A stretch of 64,000 nt of DNA from Bifidobacterium psychraerophilum. Lineage in GTDB: Bacteria; Actinomycetota; Actinomycetes; Actinomycetales; Bifidobacteriaceae. The DNA lies in NCBI RefSeq assembly GCF_000741705.1, contig NZ_JGZI01000009.1, positions 434,001 to 498,000 on the forward strand. The letters are read 5' to 3'. Shown piece after piece: positions 18,901 to 27,032 of this stretch (the first letter of the stretch is position 1; each line of letters starts with the position of its first letter). The notes under the pieces were generated by a model that made no database searches, was not told the DNA's origin, and saw only the letters and a program-made list of their open reading frames with translations. The translations under genes and the position numbers were made by a program.

Positions 18901-19988
18901 CGCTGTTGTTCGAGTCTTTCCGCTTCGTCCGCGCTGATGTCCGAATTGATGACATCCTGCAGGTCGCCGTCAAGAACTTGGTCGAGATTGTAGGCCTTGT
19001 AGCCCGTGCGATGATCGACGATTCGATTTTCCGGGAAGTTGTATGTGCGGATGCGCTCGGAACGATCCAGCGAACGAACCTGGGAGTGGCGCATATCCGC
19101 CGCTTCCGCAGCGTCCTGCTCATGCTTCATCGCCAGCAGTCTTGACTTGAGCACACGCAGGGCGGCCTGGCGGTTCTGGATCTGGGACTTCTGATCCTGC
19201 ATGCTCACCACGATTCCTGTTGGGATGTGGGTCATGCGCACTGCCGAATATGTGGTGTTCACAGATTGGCCGCCGGGGCCTGAGCTCATGAAGATATCGA
19301 TTTTGAGGTCCTTGGCATCGACCTCGACCTCGTCATCATCCTCATCGGCTTCGGGGAATACAATCACACCGGCCGCGGATGTCTGGATGCGTCCCTGGGA
19401 TTCGGTTACCGGAACACGCTGGACGCGATGCACGCCGCCCTCGTACTTCAGGCTTGCCCAGACGCCGTCGGCGGGGGCTACGTTGCCTTTGGCACGTATA
19501 GCGAGCTGGATGTCCTTGATGCCGCCGAGTTCGGTGGTGTTCTCGTTCATCACTTCGGTGGACCACCCGCGTTTCTCGGTGTAACGCGTATACATTCTCA
19601 GCAGATCGCCTGCGAAGAGTGCGGCCTCCTCGCCGCCGCTTCCCGCCTTGATCTCCATGATCGTATTGCGTGAATCATCGGGGTCGCGGGGAATCAAGGC
19701 CGTGCGCAGCTTTTCGGTGATTGCCGGGATCTCGGCTTCGAGGCGTTTGGCCTCCTGTGCGAAGTCGCTGTCCTCCGAGGCCATCTCCTGCGCGGCCTCA
19801 TAGTCGTCAAGCAGGTTGGTGTATTCGCGGTAGATGCTGACGATGGAACCAAGTTCCGCATGACGGCGGCCGAGTTTGCGCATGGCATTGGGGTCGGAGG
19901 CGACCTCGGGATCGCTCATCTGCTGCTCTATGCGCTGGTACTCACTCAGCGCGGTAGCTGCGGCGGGAAATTGTTCATCGGACGGCAC
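18897..19988 (-). CDS. prfA: peptide chain release factor 1
   Basis: RF1 recognises UAA and UAG and triggers peptide release. It has 363 aa. The [18 protein letters not shown] segment and the catalytic [17 protein letters not shown] loop (GGQ about residue 237) are intact. The C-terminus keeps the family's [16 protein letters not shown] segment. The gene is translated just ahead of prmC with a 4-bp overlap and lies downstream of rpmE and its terminator. Confidence 0.97.
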   Translation of the reverse strand: MPSDEQFPAAATALSEYQRIEQQMSDPEVASDPNAMRKLGRRHAELGSIVSIYREYTNLLDDYEAAQEMASEDSDFAQEAKRLEAEIPAITEKLRTALIPRDPDDSRNTIMEIKAGSGGEEAALFAGDLLRMYTRYTEKRGWSTEVMNENTTELGGIKDIQLAIRAKGNVAPADGVWASLKYEGGVHRVQRVPVTESQGRIQTSAAGVIVFPEADEDDDEVEVDAKDLKIDIFMSSGPGGQSVNTTYSAVRMTHIPTGIVVSMQDQKSQIQNRQAALRVLKSRLLAMKHEQDAAEAADMRHSQVRSLDRSERIRTYNFPENRIVDHRTGYKAYNLDQVLDGDLQDVINSDISADEAERLEQQR

Positions 19989-20026
19989 TCTTGACCTCTT
20001 CTTCGATCAGATATCGCTGTACATAT

Positions 20027-20083
20027 AAAAAAACGCCAGCCCCATTTCGGGCATGACGGGCATGCCCTGTTAGGGTCTGGCGT
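20027..20083 (-). terminator. Rho-independent terminator after rpmE
   Basis: On the minus strand ACGCCAG (20083-20077) pairs with CTGGCGT (20039-20033) around a loop with an internal GGGCATGCCC-type stem. Seven T (20033-20027) follow. The terminator partly isolates rpmE from prfA. Confidence 0.85.
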
Positions 20084-20090
20084 AGGAAAG

Positions 20091-20303
20091 CTACTTGGTC
20101 TTCTTGCCGTAACGGGCTTCGAAGCGTGCAACACGGCCACCCGTGTCGAGGATCTTCTGCTTGCCGGTATAGAAGGGATGGCACTTCGAGCACACATCAA
20201 CGGTCATGTGATCGCCTGCTGCTGTGGAGCGCGTGACAAAGCTGTTGCCGCATGAGCACAGCACTTCTACTGCGTGATATTCAGGATGGATACCCTGCTT
20301 CAT
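20091..20303 (-). CDS. rpmE: 50S ribosomal protein L31, zinc-binding form
   Basis: The product has 70 aa beginning [14 protein letters not shown]. The cysteines in CSCG and [12 protein letters not shown] give the CxC...CxxC pattern of the Zn-containing (C+) L31 type rather than the zinc-starvation paralog. It is upstream of prfA, the common bacterial order rpmE-prfA-prmC. A terminator lies between it and prfA. Confidence 0.96.
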   Translation of the reverse strand: MKQGIHPEYHAVEVLCSCGNSFVTRSTAAGDHMTVDVCSKCHPFYTGKQKILDTGGRVARFEARYGKKTK

Positions 20304-20451
20304 GGTTACTCCTAGGGGTTCGAGGGAACCGGGTCGCCTTGTCCTTGTAACAGACGTGAACCGGAACCTCCGAGATTATACGTCGCGGGCGGGATTTGCG
20401 CCTCAGGCTCAGCATTGCGGGTGCCGAAACAGGGTCCGGACGACCGCCGCT

Positions 20452-21213
20452 TCAGCGCTGGACCGGCTGTCCGCTGTAAATCTCAAAGCCTGCGGAGACG
20501 GGTATGTTTTCCCCGGTGATCGGACTGGACTCATCCGATGCCAGGAAATACATGGTCCGCGCGATATCCTCCGGATGGACCAGTCTGCCCAGAGGGCTCG
20601 CCTGGGTGAATTCATCGATGACTGATTGGGGGTTGCTGTTGAACATCGGTGTGAGCGTCGGCCCGGGATTCACGTTATTCACGCGGATGCCATAGGCCCC
20701 ATAGTCAAGGGCCATCGCACGCACCAGATTCACGACCGCGCCCTTGGCTGCGTTATAAACAGCCATGTTGTAATCCCCTTGCAGGCCGGAGATCGACGAG
20801 GTGTTGACGATCGTTCCTGATTTACGTTCCATCATCTCCGGCACGAATGCCTTGGTCGTCAGGAAAATCGACTTCACATCGGTTGCCATGACCCGGTCCC
20901 AGGTGCTTTCGTCGAGTTCATGGACCGCGCCCTTGGCAAAAATGCCCGCGTTGTTGATCACGCTGTCGACATGATCGAATGCGCGGTGCGTGGCCTGAGC
21001 GAGATTGTCGACAGATTCGGTGCTGGAAACATCACACTGTTGGAACGCCACGCGTTCGGGAGTGTATTGCTTCGACAATTCCTGATACACCTGCTCACCC
21101 AAAGAGCCATTGAAATCGGCCATCATGACATTCCAACCGTTGCTCAGGAACTGCTTCGAGGCGCTTAAGCCAATACCCGATACCGATCCTGTGATTACGA
21201 CCGTGTTATTCAT
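20452..21213 (-). CDS. short-chain dehydrogenase/reductase
   Basis: A classical SDR of 253 aa with a Rossmann fold. It shows TGSVSGIG (cofactor loop, TGxxxGxG), ADF (acidic residue after strand 2 favouring NAD(H) over NADP(H)), NNAG, a catalytic Ser in NTSSISG and YNAAK (YxxxK). The start ATG has AGGA close upstream. It stands alone between rpmE and the BAAT/MarR pair. The sugar, steroid or acetoin substrate cannot be told; the FabG-like C-terminus (ENIPVSAGFEIYSG) is only generic. Confidence 0.9.
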   Translation of the reverse strand: MNNTVVITGSVSGIGLSASKQFLSNGWNVMMADFNGSLGEQVYQELSKQYTPERVAFQQCDVSSTESVDNLAQATHRAFDHVDSVINNAGIFAKGAVHELDESTWDRVMATDVKSIFLTTKAFVPEMMERKSGTIVNTSSISGLQGDYNMAVYNAAKGAVVNLVRAMALDYGAYGIRVNNVNPGPTLTPMFNSNPQSVIDEFTQASPLGRLVHPEDIARTMYFLASDESSPITGENIPVSAGFEIYSGQPVQR

Positions 21214-21514
21214 ATCCTGCCTCTATCCCGTTCCGCATAGCCTGACTGTGTCACATCCGGCTGTGCAAAGTTTGATCCTCGTATCGCATCTGAACCACGG
21301 TGACATCCGAAAGGCACGGGCATTCATGCGCTGAGCCGTTGCCAACGCTCGAACTGTACCGGTGCCTTCCGGAATGGCACTACGAAAAACACCGTAATGC
21401 CGTCGTTTGACGTATGGATTCCACGGATCGGGTTCCGGGGGGTTTCGGGTGCCCGGCATACTTGCGGACCGCTGCCGCCATACGGGTGCATGAAGGCCAT
21501 GTGATCGTCGAAGA

Positions 21515-22816
21515 TTACGCCTGCCGACATTCATCGGGGCATGCATGCCCTTCGGCGATACCGAGGTGTGCGCCGAAGAATTCGAGTGTGGTCTTCCACG
21601 CCCGGGCGCACTCCTGTGCGTTCGTATGCCATAGTGCCGATGGATACCGAGGGTTCGGCATCCACGGGATCGTCAGCATATGGCCGACGGATGTGCACGG
21701 TACGGCGATGGTCGGGTAGCCGATATCATTGGCGACCCGTCTTTCCGACAATGCGCGCATCGAAGCGAATGCGGGCCATATCTCATCATGTGTGGAGGCG
21801 AACATCAGCAGCGGAGCCTTGATGTTCTCGGATTCGATAGCGCAGGGCAACGCCGTCGATGCTGGATGGTGAAGGGAATCGTTGGAAGGATTGCGCTTGA
21901 GCAGATCATGGATGCCGAACTTCCTGTATGCGAGTTCCTTTCCGCGCCAGGTCCACGATGAACCGCGCGAAGGCATGCGGCCTTTGATCCCTTCGAGGAC
22001 TTGAGCCGAAGGCGAGTTGGCCACGACCGCCGCAATGCCTGGAATTCTTTGGGCCGCGGCCAAGGCCATTTCTGCTCCCTTCGAACGTCCGTACAGGCCG
22101 ATGTGCCCTGCGTCGATGTCGTCACGTTGAGACAGGTATTCCAGCGCCCGCTCCACGATCTCCAGAGCTATGCCGTCGAGATTTTCAGCCAAACCTTCGG
22201 CGTGAAAGTAGCCTATGGCAAGAGCCGCGAAGCCGTGGCTGCAGAGCATCTGGGCAATATTCCGCGCCTTGTCGCTGCCGCCCTCACTGCCGCTCAACAC
22301 CATAATCGCCGGGGCTTTGATGCTGCCAGGATGGTACAGGACGCCACGGTAATCCTGGCCTTGCACGGGGATGATGCGGCTCTGCTCGGTCAGATAGTTT
22401 CGGCGTATCTCCTTGTCGCATAACACCGCGCCTTCATGCATCGCGCGAAGATGCAGCGTGAAGCCTCTTGCCGGCAGAGGGGATTGCGGAGTGCGGGGCG
22501 CGGCGTTCTGTACCGGAGACAGACAGTAGAGCAGACCCATCGGGTGCAGTCCGGTAAAGCTTCCCGAGAGTGAGGGGTCGGTGCACATATCGATCGTTCC
22601 CTCGTTGTCGCTGAGATATTGCGCCTGGGCGCGCCAGGGGAGACCGGATTGCTGCACGGGGACGTTGATGCAGTAATACGGTGTGCTTGTCTGAGCCTCC
22701 ACGGTTATCAGCCTGTTCGGCGGCAGATGATGCAGGCTGATCGATATTTCCTGGTCGGCAGGACTGGTCGAGTGGTCGACTTGAATGTACGGCCTGTCGT
22801 TGTTGGTCGCGCTCAT
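21515..22816 (-). CDS. BAAT/acyl-CoA thioesterase family hydrolase
   Basis: The product has 433 aa with the two-domain plan of bile-acid-CoA:amino acid N-acyltransferase/acyl-CoA thioesterases. An N-terminal beta-sandwich (about 1-150) is followed by an alpha/beta hydrolase. The nucleophile elbow is LYGRSKGAEMAL (G-R-S-K-G, Ser near residue 247). The likely acid is in STHDEIWP and the histidine in SVGHMLTIP. It is co-transcribed with the MarR regulator upstream (4-bp overlap), suggesting that the regulator senses its substrate. Substrate unknown: acyl-CoA, or a lipid or xenobiotic ester. Confidence 0.8.
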   Translation of the reverse strand: MSATNNDRPYIQVDHSTSPADQEISISLHHLPPNRLITVEAQTSTPYYCINVPVQQSGLPWRAQAQYLSDNEGTIDMCTDPSLSGSFTGLHPMGLLYCLSPVQNAAPRTPQSPLPARGFTLHLRAMHEGAVLCDKEIRRNYLTEQSRIIPVQGQDYRGVLYHPGSIKAPAIMVLSGSEGGSDKARNIAQMLCSHGFAALAIGYFHAEGLAENLDGIALEIVERALEYLSQRDDIDAGHIGLYGRSKGAEMALAAAQRIPGIAAVVANSPSAQVLEGIKGRMPSRGSSWTWRGKELAYRKFGIHDLLKRNPSNDSLHHPASTALPCAIESENIKAPLLMFASTHDEIWPAFASMRALSERRVANDIGYPTIAVPCTSVGHMLTIPWMPNPRYPSALWHTNAQECARAWKTTLEFFGAHLGIAEGHACPDECRQA

Positions 22817-23340
22817 GCCACATCACCCTTATCATTCGCGTCTTGCGCGGTATCGTCTTCGATTCTTGCCGTGGTGTTGTCGGAGAGCCATAGCCCGCTG
22901 TCCCAGACCTCCTCCAACTGACCCATCAGCACGTCAACCGATTGCAAGAACTCCGGTGGATATCGTTCCAGAACGGATTCGACGAGTTGCGACAGCGAGG
23001 CCAGTCTTTCGACGCGCTGAGTGTGGATGCGAATGCCTTGTCGCGTCAAAGAGACAACGACCCTATGCCCGCTGTCCGCCGTGTGCTTTGAGGCCAGGCT
23101 CATTGAGGTGAGACGTTTGACCATCTGGAAGGAGGCGCTGCGGGACTGATTGAGCGCTTCGGATAATTGGGCGAGGCTGGTATCGGGGTTTTGGGCTATG
23201 CAATCCAGCATGCGGACCTCCGCAAGGCTGAGCGTGATGCCGTCGTAGGTATGCTGCCTGTTGCCTAAGCGTTGATATGCGGACAGAAACCCGAAGAGCC
23301 GTTCACTCATATCGGATAAGGGCGGTGTGCGATCTTGCAT
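22813..23340 (-). CDS. MarR family transcriptional regulator
   Basis: A winged-helix repressor of 175 aa. The core TLSLAEVRMLDCIAQNPDTSLAQLSEALNQSRSASFQMVKRLTS holds helix-turn-helix and recognition helix, and DSGHRVVVSLTRQG forms the wing. It is the first gene of a two-gene unit with the BAAT-like hydrolase. No Shine-Dalgarno precedes the ATG at 23338-23340. Instead a perfect palindrome touches the start codon, so the mRNA may be leaderless or nearly so, and autorepression is likely. An internal ATG at 23310 also lacks a ribosome-binding site. Confidence 0.88.
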   Translation of the reverse strand: MQDRTPPLSDMSERLFGFLSAYQRLGNRQHTYDGITLSLAEVRMLDCIAQNPDTSLAQLSEALNQSRSASFQMVKRLTSMSLASKHTADSGHRVVVSLTRQGIRIHTQRVERLASLSQLVESVLERYPPEFLQSVDVLMGQLEEVWDSGLWLSDNTTARIEDDTAQDANDKGDVA

Positions 23341-23356
23341 GTTAAGCAGCTTAACA
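23340..23356. promoter_or_regulatory. probable MarR operator, perfect 17-bp palindrome
   Basis: TGTTAAGC-A-GCTTAACA is a perfect 8-1-8 inverted repeat that begins at the last base of the marR start codon. On the minus strand it overlaps a TATGTT -10-like hexamer and the expected transcription start. MarR proteins commonly bind such palindromes in their own promoters. Confidence 0.75.
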
Positions 23357-23647
23357 TACGATGCTGACCATTTGCCTGGGACGTGGTGTCATACGCTTCC
23401 ACTGGCTCGGATGGCTGCCTCGACAAAGGTGCGGAACACCCTCCCAAACCAGAACGCGCGAGATCAATGATTCAGGAGATGGATGGTGTAACGGAAGTGC
23501 GGTGTGGGGGGGTGATGGATCCGCAGTATCGAGATTGGAAGGCCTGTGGCTGAAACGCGTGCAGATGCGATGGGACTTCGATGTTCAATTCCCCACGGCA
23601 TCATGGAGAAGAGTCGGTGCCATGACGGCGGTGCCAAAGAAATGCTT
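23357..23647. other. gene-free stretch upstream of marR
   Basis: About 290 bp between the marR operator and the 3' end of the next minus-strand gene. A 96-codon open frame on the plus strand (23361-23651) has no ribosome-binding site, many Trp/Arg codons and no recognisable domain. I read it as noncoding. It should hold the -35 region of marR. Confidence 0.5.
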
Positions 23648-24016
23648 CTAGTAGTTAATTCTGAGGTTCTGGGGAAGGATGTCGTAAAGCACCCAGAGAT
23701 AGTCGACAACGACATTCACCACCACGGCAATTACGGCGAACATGATCACGGTGACCAGCAGGCCCTTTCCGGCATCCCTGCCGCGGCGCGTGCGCATGGA
23801 GGTAACGGCCAGGGCGATGATGGCCGGAATCATCGTGGGGACAAGAAGAGCCCACAGCGTCAGAGTGTGCTGCATCAGAAGAGAGGGGCCCGCATTGAGG
23901 TTGTTGATGGGGTAGAGGAACTGCGCCAGCATGACCGCGGTCATTGATAACAGACATATGGCGACGGTCAGCCAAGCGAAGATTCGGACTTTAGGTGCGA
24001 TGGTAAACACTGCCAT
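23648..24016 (-). CDS. small polytopic membrane protein, unknown
   Basis: A 122-aa protein starting MAVFTIAPKVRIF. Four hydrophobic segments are likely at about residues 10-30, 48-70 and two near 85-113. An RTRRGRDAGK loop (about 75-85) is probably cytoplasmic. The frame is open back to 24205, but the upstream part lacks membrane-protein character and has no ribosome-binding site. The start used here is the best guess (GGA 3 nt away). No family recognised. Confidence 0.5.
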   Translation of the reverse strand: MAVFTIAPKVRIFAWLTVAICLLSMTAVMLAQFLYPINNLNAGPSLLMQHTLTLWALLVPTMIPAIIALAVTSMRTRRGRDAGKGLLVTVIMFAVIAVVVNVVVDYLWVLYDILPQNLRINY

Positions 24017-24367
24017 ATTCCAGCTCTCATACACAGGATGCTCGGAGCTTTTCCGGGATGCCACATCTATCAACAGTGTAAGCAAGCTCAATGGATGCAT
24101 GTCCGGCAAATAAGCTGAGTCCACCCGTCCGGCAGTTGAGCATACCCTGAACAGCTTCAGGGGAAATGCTTCCTCTGGCATGGACCGGTGACGCATGGTA
24201 AACACCCGTAACTCAAAGTGGGTACTCAGCGGTTCCTGGTATTCGCTGATATTCCGGATGCGGTGACATCATGATGGTATGAGTCGTGCGCGGCGGGAGT
24301 GATTCTTGCGAATGTGAGCATCGAGCATGGTTCGACACAATAGGTCGATTGAAGGAATGTGAGTGAT
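24017..24367. other. divergent intergenic region
   Basis: About 350 bp between two divergently oriented membrane-protein genes. It holds a 7-bp hairpin CCCTGAA-cagc-TTCAGGG at 24145-24162, without a T-tract. I see no coding frame or RNA gene in it; it presumably contains both promoters. Confidence 0.5.
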
Positions 24368-24931
24368 ATGGAGCACGGCGACGACGGCGAGGATTGGTCA
24401 CCGATTCCCCTCAGGAACGTCATCCAAGGTCATCTGACGATTGCGACATTGATGCTTCCGCTGTATCTGCTTGCATCCTGGCTCGTCGGGTTGGTCCTTA
24501 CCGATGGGGCCATTCCCTTTGAGACGCTGTTCATCGTGGTTGTCGTCTCCGCACTGGTGAGTGCGGTTCCGAATGCATGCATATTGCATGTGCTCTCGGT
24601 GCGTGAGCGTACTGATTCTCCGGGTCGTTGGTATCTGGGGCTTCAGGCCGTCTGCTTGGCTTGCATAGCTTGCCTGGGAATGTTGCTGGCGCCGCATGCG
24701 GGGTGGTCGGCGTTGGGGGTTGGCCTTGTTATGGGGATTGTGAATCTGTCGGTGAATCTGCTGATGGAGCCCAGGGAGCCTTTGAGCAGGCAAGAGGTCG
24801 CGGAGAAGATGGAAGAGACCGGTCGAATGACCCGGGAGGTTTTCGCCGAGGAAATATCCCATGTGCATGACGAGCGGCGGCGCAGACTCGATGAAGTCAA
24901 CCGGAAGCATGGCGTCGACAAGCTCCACTAG
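24368..24931 (+). CDS. membrane protein with C-terminal coiled coil, unknown
   Basis: The product has 187 aa from the ATG at 24368, which has GAAGGA about 11 nt upstream; a GTG at 24359 is too close to that site. Four hydrophobic segments lie at about residues 24-45, 53-72, 88-104 and 106-128. A charged amphipathic tail follows (SRQEVAEKMEETGRMTREVF ... EEISHVHDERRRRLDEVNRK), probably a cytoplasmic coiled coil. No family recognised. It is convergent with the tRNA gene downstream. Confidence 0.65.
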   Translation: MEHGDDGEDWSPIPLRNVIQGHLTIATLMLPLYLLASWLVGLVLTDGAIPFETLFIVVVVSALVSAVPNACILHVLSVRERTDSPGRWYLGLQAVCLACIACLGMLLAPHAGWSALGVGLVMGIVNLSVNLLMEPREPLSRQEVAEKMEETGRMTREVFAEEISHVHDERRRRLDEVNRKHGVDKLH

Positions 24932-25000
24932 CTAATCCAGCACGGTCGCGTTCCCGGTGGCACGGGGCTGGAATCATGATGAGAGCTGGTGCGGAAATGA

Positions 25001-25033
25001 GAAAACCGCGGCCGCTGATGTGCGGCCACGGTT
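25001..25033 (-). terminator. terminator after the tRNA gene
   Basis: On the minus strand AACCGTGGCCGC (25033-25022) pairs with GCGGCCGCGGTT (25015-25004, one mismatch). TTTC follows. It lies directly 3' of the tRNA, suiting a single-gene transcript. Confidence 0.75.
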
Positions 25034-25038
25034 CGTAG

Positions 25039-25112
25039 TGGGGCCTCAGGGGCTTGAACCCTGGACCGAACGATTATGAGTCGTTTGCTCTAACCGACTG
25101 AGCTAAGGCCCC
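25039..25112 (-). tRNA. tRNA with CAT anticodon (Met elongator or Ile2)
   Basis: A full cloverleaf is visible. The acceptor is GGGGCCT/AGGCCCC with discriminator A73, the D-arm GCTC/GAGC, the anticodon stem AACGA/TCGTT around loop CTCATAA, and the T-arm CAGGG-TTCAAGC-CCCTG. The 3' CCA is not encoded. The CAT anticodon means elongator methionine or the TilS-modified isoleucine tRNA. The CGACTCATAATCG anticodon arm resembles E. coli Ile2, but that loop is shared by both types, so the identity is left open. It is not an initiator, because the GGG/CCC anticodon-stem pairs are absent. Confidence 0.95.
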
Positions 25113-25295
25113 GATTGGCATGAAACCAACTTAGCTATGGTAGCAAAGCCCATCAACCATGCAAACGCGGTGTCATGCCCCGCCCATCTCATCTTTTGCC
25201 CCGTCGGTCACCAAGGCGTGGCATCGTTCATCACCGCGATCAGGGGACAGGCCGCTGTAGCACCGTATACGTTGTGCACGATGCGCGCCTGTGCG

Positions 25296-25343
25296 GCCGT
25301 ATGCCCCGTGATCGCCCGATACAGCCGTATGCCCCGTGATCGC
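25296..25343. repeat. 20-bp direct repeat, two copies, period 28
   Basis: GCCGTATGCCCCGTGATCGC appears at 25296-25315 and again at 25324-25343, separated by 8 bp. It lies in the roughly 290-bp gene-free stretch between the tRNA and the YkoE-like gene, just after that gene's stop. No coding frame is supported there. Confidence 0.9.
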
Positions 25344-25405
25344 TCGCAACGAGCCGGGAAAAGGAAAACCTGGCTTTTCAACGACTTCGGAGCCGGTGCA
25401 ACGCT

Positions 25406-26041
25406 TCAGTCGCTGACGCCGCGAACGGCGCGGCCTGATGCGAATTTGTCGAGTGCGCCGGTTTTGGCGATGGCCAGGTACAGGTGCCAGCTCATCACGC
25501 CGCCGATGAGTACGCCGCCGATGATCTCGCAGATCATATGGATGATGCCGCGTGGGCTGAGCAGTGCGACACCCTGGTATTGGAAGAAGAGCAGATAGAA
25601 TCCGTATTCGATGGCAACCAGGAATCCTGAAAGCGCTGCAACCCCAAGCGTCCATCGTTTGTAAAGGAATATGGCGAAGGCGATTTCGGCGAAGAGTCCT
25701 TGCAAAGCGGCGGAAACGAAGACGAAACCGAACGAGAACTGGTTACCCAGCAGCATCTCGACCGCGCTTCCCACCAGATTCACGAATATCGCGGCTCCGG
25801 GCTTGCGGATGATCAGCAGTGCAAGGGGCCCCGAGAAGTACCAGACCGCATGGAACAGGCTTCCCAAACCGGGAAGTATGGCTGCCATCATCGGGAACAG
25901 CCATGCGGATATGTAGTTGAAGCCCCAGAACACCAATCCGCAGGCAACGCCGATGGCAGCGGAGACGGCGATATCCATCGGCCTCCATTGCAGCGTTGTA
26001 CGTGTTCGTGTGGCAATGTGATCTTGTGTTGTTGTGTTCAT
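25406..26041 (-). CDS. ykoE: ECF transporter substrate-binding (S) component, YkoE-like
   Basis: A 211-aa integral membrane protein with five to six helices. The segments RKPGAAIFVNLVGSAVEMLLGNQ, ALQGLFAEIAFAIF and FLYKRWTLGV match the YkoE (PF09819) family, the S component for thiamine or its hydroxymethylpyrimidine precursor. The start ATG at 26041 has GAGGAG about 9 nt upstream; a longer frame to 26101 lacks one. No EcfA/EcfT genes follow here, so the energising module must be encoded elsewhere. I looked for a TPP riboswitch in the leader and did not find its conserved blocks. Confidence 0.8.
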   Translation of the reverse strand: MNTTTQDHIATRTRTTLQWRPMDIAVSAAIGVACGLVFWGFNYISAWLFPMMAAILPGLGSLFHAVWYFSGPLALLIIRKPGAAIFVNLVGSAVEMLLGNQFSFGFVFVSAALQGLFAEIAFAIFLYKRWTLGVAALSGFLVAIEYGFYLLFFQYQGVALLSPRGIIHMICEIIGGVLIGGVMSWHLYLAIAKTGALDKFASGRAVRGVSD

Positions 26042-26119
26042 GGATATCCGCTCCTCGGAGGGTTGCTTGCGCATTGCATTGTCTTGTGTATTTGGAAACA
26101 ACGCTCCTTGACCTGCGCA

Positions 26120-26160
26120 GTCGGGCGGGAGCGCCGAGCAATACTGTATCAGCGCCCGAC
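26120..26160. other. 8-bp inverted repeat in leader of the YkoE-like gene
   Basis: GTCGGGCG (26120-26127) and CGCCCGAC (26153-26160) form a perfect stem around a 25-nt loop. It lies about 80 bp upstream of the transporter start, in the region shared with the divergent tsaC promoter. It could be a leader structure or a regulator site. Confidence 0.5.
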
Positions 26161-26309
26161 AATGCTCTTTCGCAGTTGCCCATTTACCAGTGAAATCGCC
26201 CTATCGTGGCCGCTGCTTCTCGAAACACCGCAGCAATGGCACAATAGAACGCGAGACTTTGACGCGAGAATTCAACACGGATCTTTGTAATGGCGGTATC
26301 AGGCACGCA

Positions 26310-27032
26310 ATGACGGGAATGGCGGCAGTGGAACAGATGGCGAATCGCAGCTCTGGGAGAGTGAGGACGATCAGTCCGGAGACTCTGGACTTGGCCGCAG
26401 AGCTCATACGGCGCGGGGAGGTGATCGTCATCCCGACCGATACGGTCTACGGCGTGGCTTGTGATCCTTTTAACGCCAAAGCGATCGAAGGTATATTCGC
26501 CGCCAAGCATCGCCCGCATACGAAGGCCTTGCAGGTATTGCTGCCTTCGGTGGCATCGATAGCAGAGCTTGGTCTTCGATTGCCTGACCCCTTGGGAATC
26601 CTCGCAGATGCATTCCTGCCCGGTCCCTTCTCCCCGATCTGTGAAGCGGATGAGCATTGCAGCCTGGCAACGGTCCGTATCGATGACGGCAGCCGCACCC
26701 AAGGGGTGAGGGTCCCCGATTCCGATGATTCACGTCGCCTGCTGGAGGCGACAGGCCCTCTTGCGGCATCCAGCGCGAATCGTTCGGGTCTGCCCAGCGC
26801 CCAAACCGCGCAGCAGGCTTATGAGCAGCTGGGGGATTCGGTGGCCTTGTACATCGACGCAGGTCCGACCCCCGGGCCGGTCGCCAGTACCGTTGTGGCC
26901 GCTTCCGCCGATGGGGAAGATGGCATCGCATTGCTGCGTGAGGGAGTGATCTCCGCGCAGGCCGTGCATGCGGCGATACGCGAGGCTGCGCATGCAAGCG
27001 GACGTCCCGGACAAGGGAATCAACGCTTATGA
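26310..27032 (+). CDS. tsaC: L-threonylcarbamoyladenylate synthase (Sua5/YrdC family)
   Basis: This enzyme makes threonylcarbamoyl-AMP for the t6A modification of ANN-decoding tRNAs. The YrdC core is visible: GEVIVIPTDTVYGVACDPFNAKAIEGIFAAKHRP, then SLATVRI, GVRVPDS and SSANRSGLPSA. The usual LWPGPLT segment reads AFLPGPFSPI, a mild divergence. It is about 240 aa from the ATG at 26310. The frame is open to 26190 but unconvincing upstream; ATGs at 26319 and 26337 are alternatives. It overlaps the next gene by ATGA, an arrangement seen in other actinobacteria where tsaC precedes a WecA-type transferase. Confidence 0.88.
   Translation: MTGMAAVEQMANRSSGRVRTISPETLDLAAELIRRGEVIVIPTDTVYGVACDPFNAKAIEGIFAAKHRPHTKALQVLLPSVASIAELGLRLPDPLGILADAFLPGPFSPICEADEHCSLATVRIDDGSRTQGVRVPDSDDSRRLLEATGPLAASSANRSGLPSAQTAQQAYEQLGDSVALYIDAGPTPGPVASTVVAASADGEDGIALLREGVISAQAVHAAIREAAHASGRPGQGNQRL

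Noticed and set aside
23361-23651. 96-codon plus-strand frame upstream of marR
   Set aside because: No ribosome-binding site, odd composition and no recognisable domain.
25296-25343. CRISPR-like repeat pair
   Set aside because: Only two copies with an 8-bp spacer and no cas genes nearby.
26042-26309. TPP riboswitch upstream of the YkoE-like gene
   Set aside because: The conserved CTGAGA and ACCTGAT-type blocks are absent; only a simple 8-bp stem is seen.
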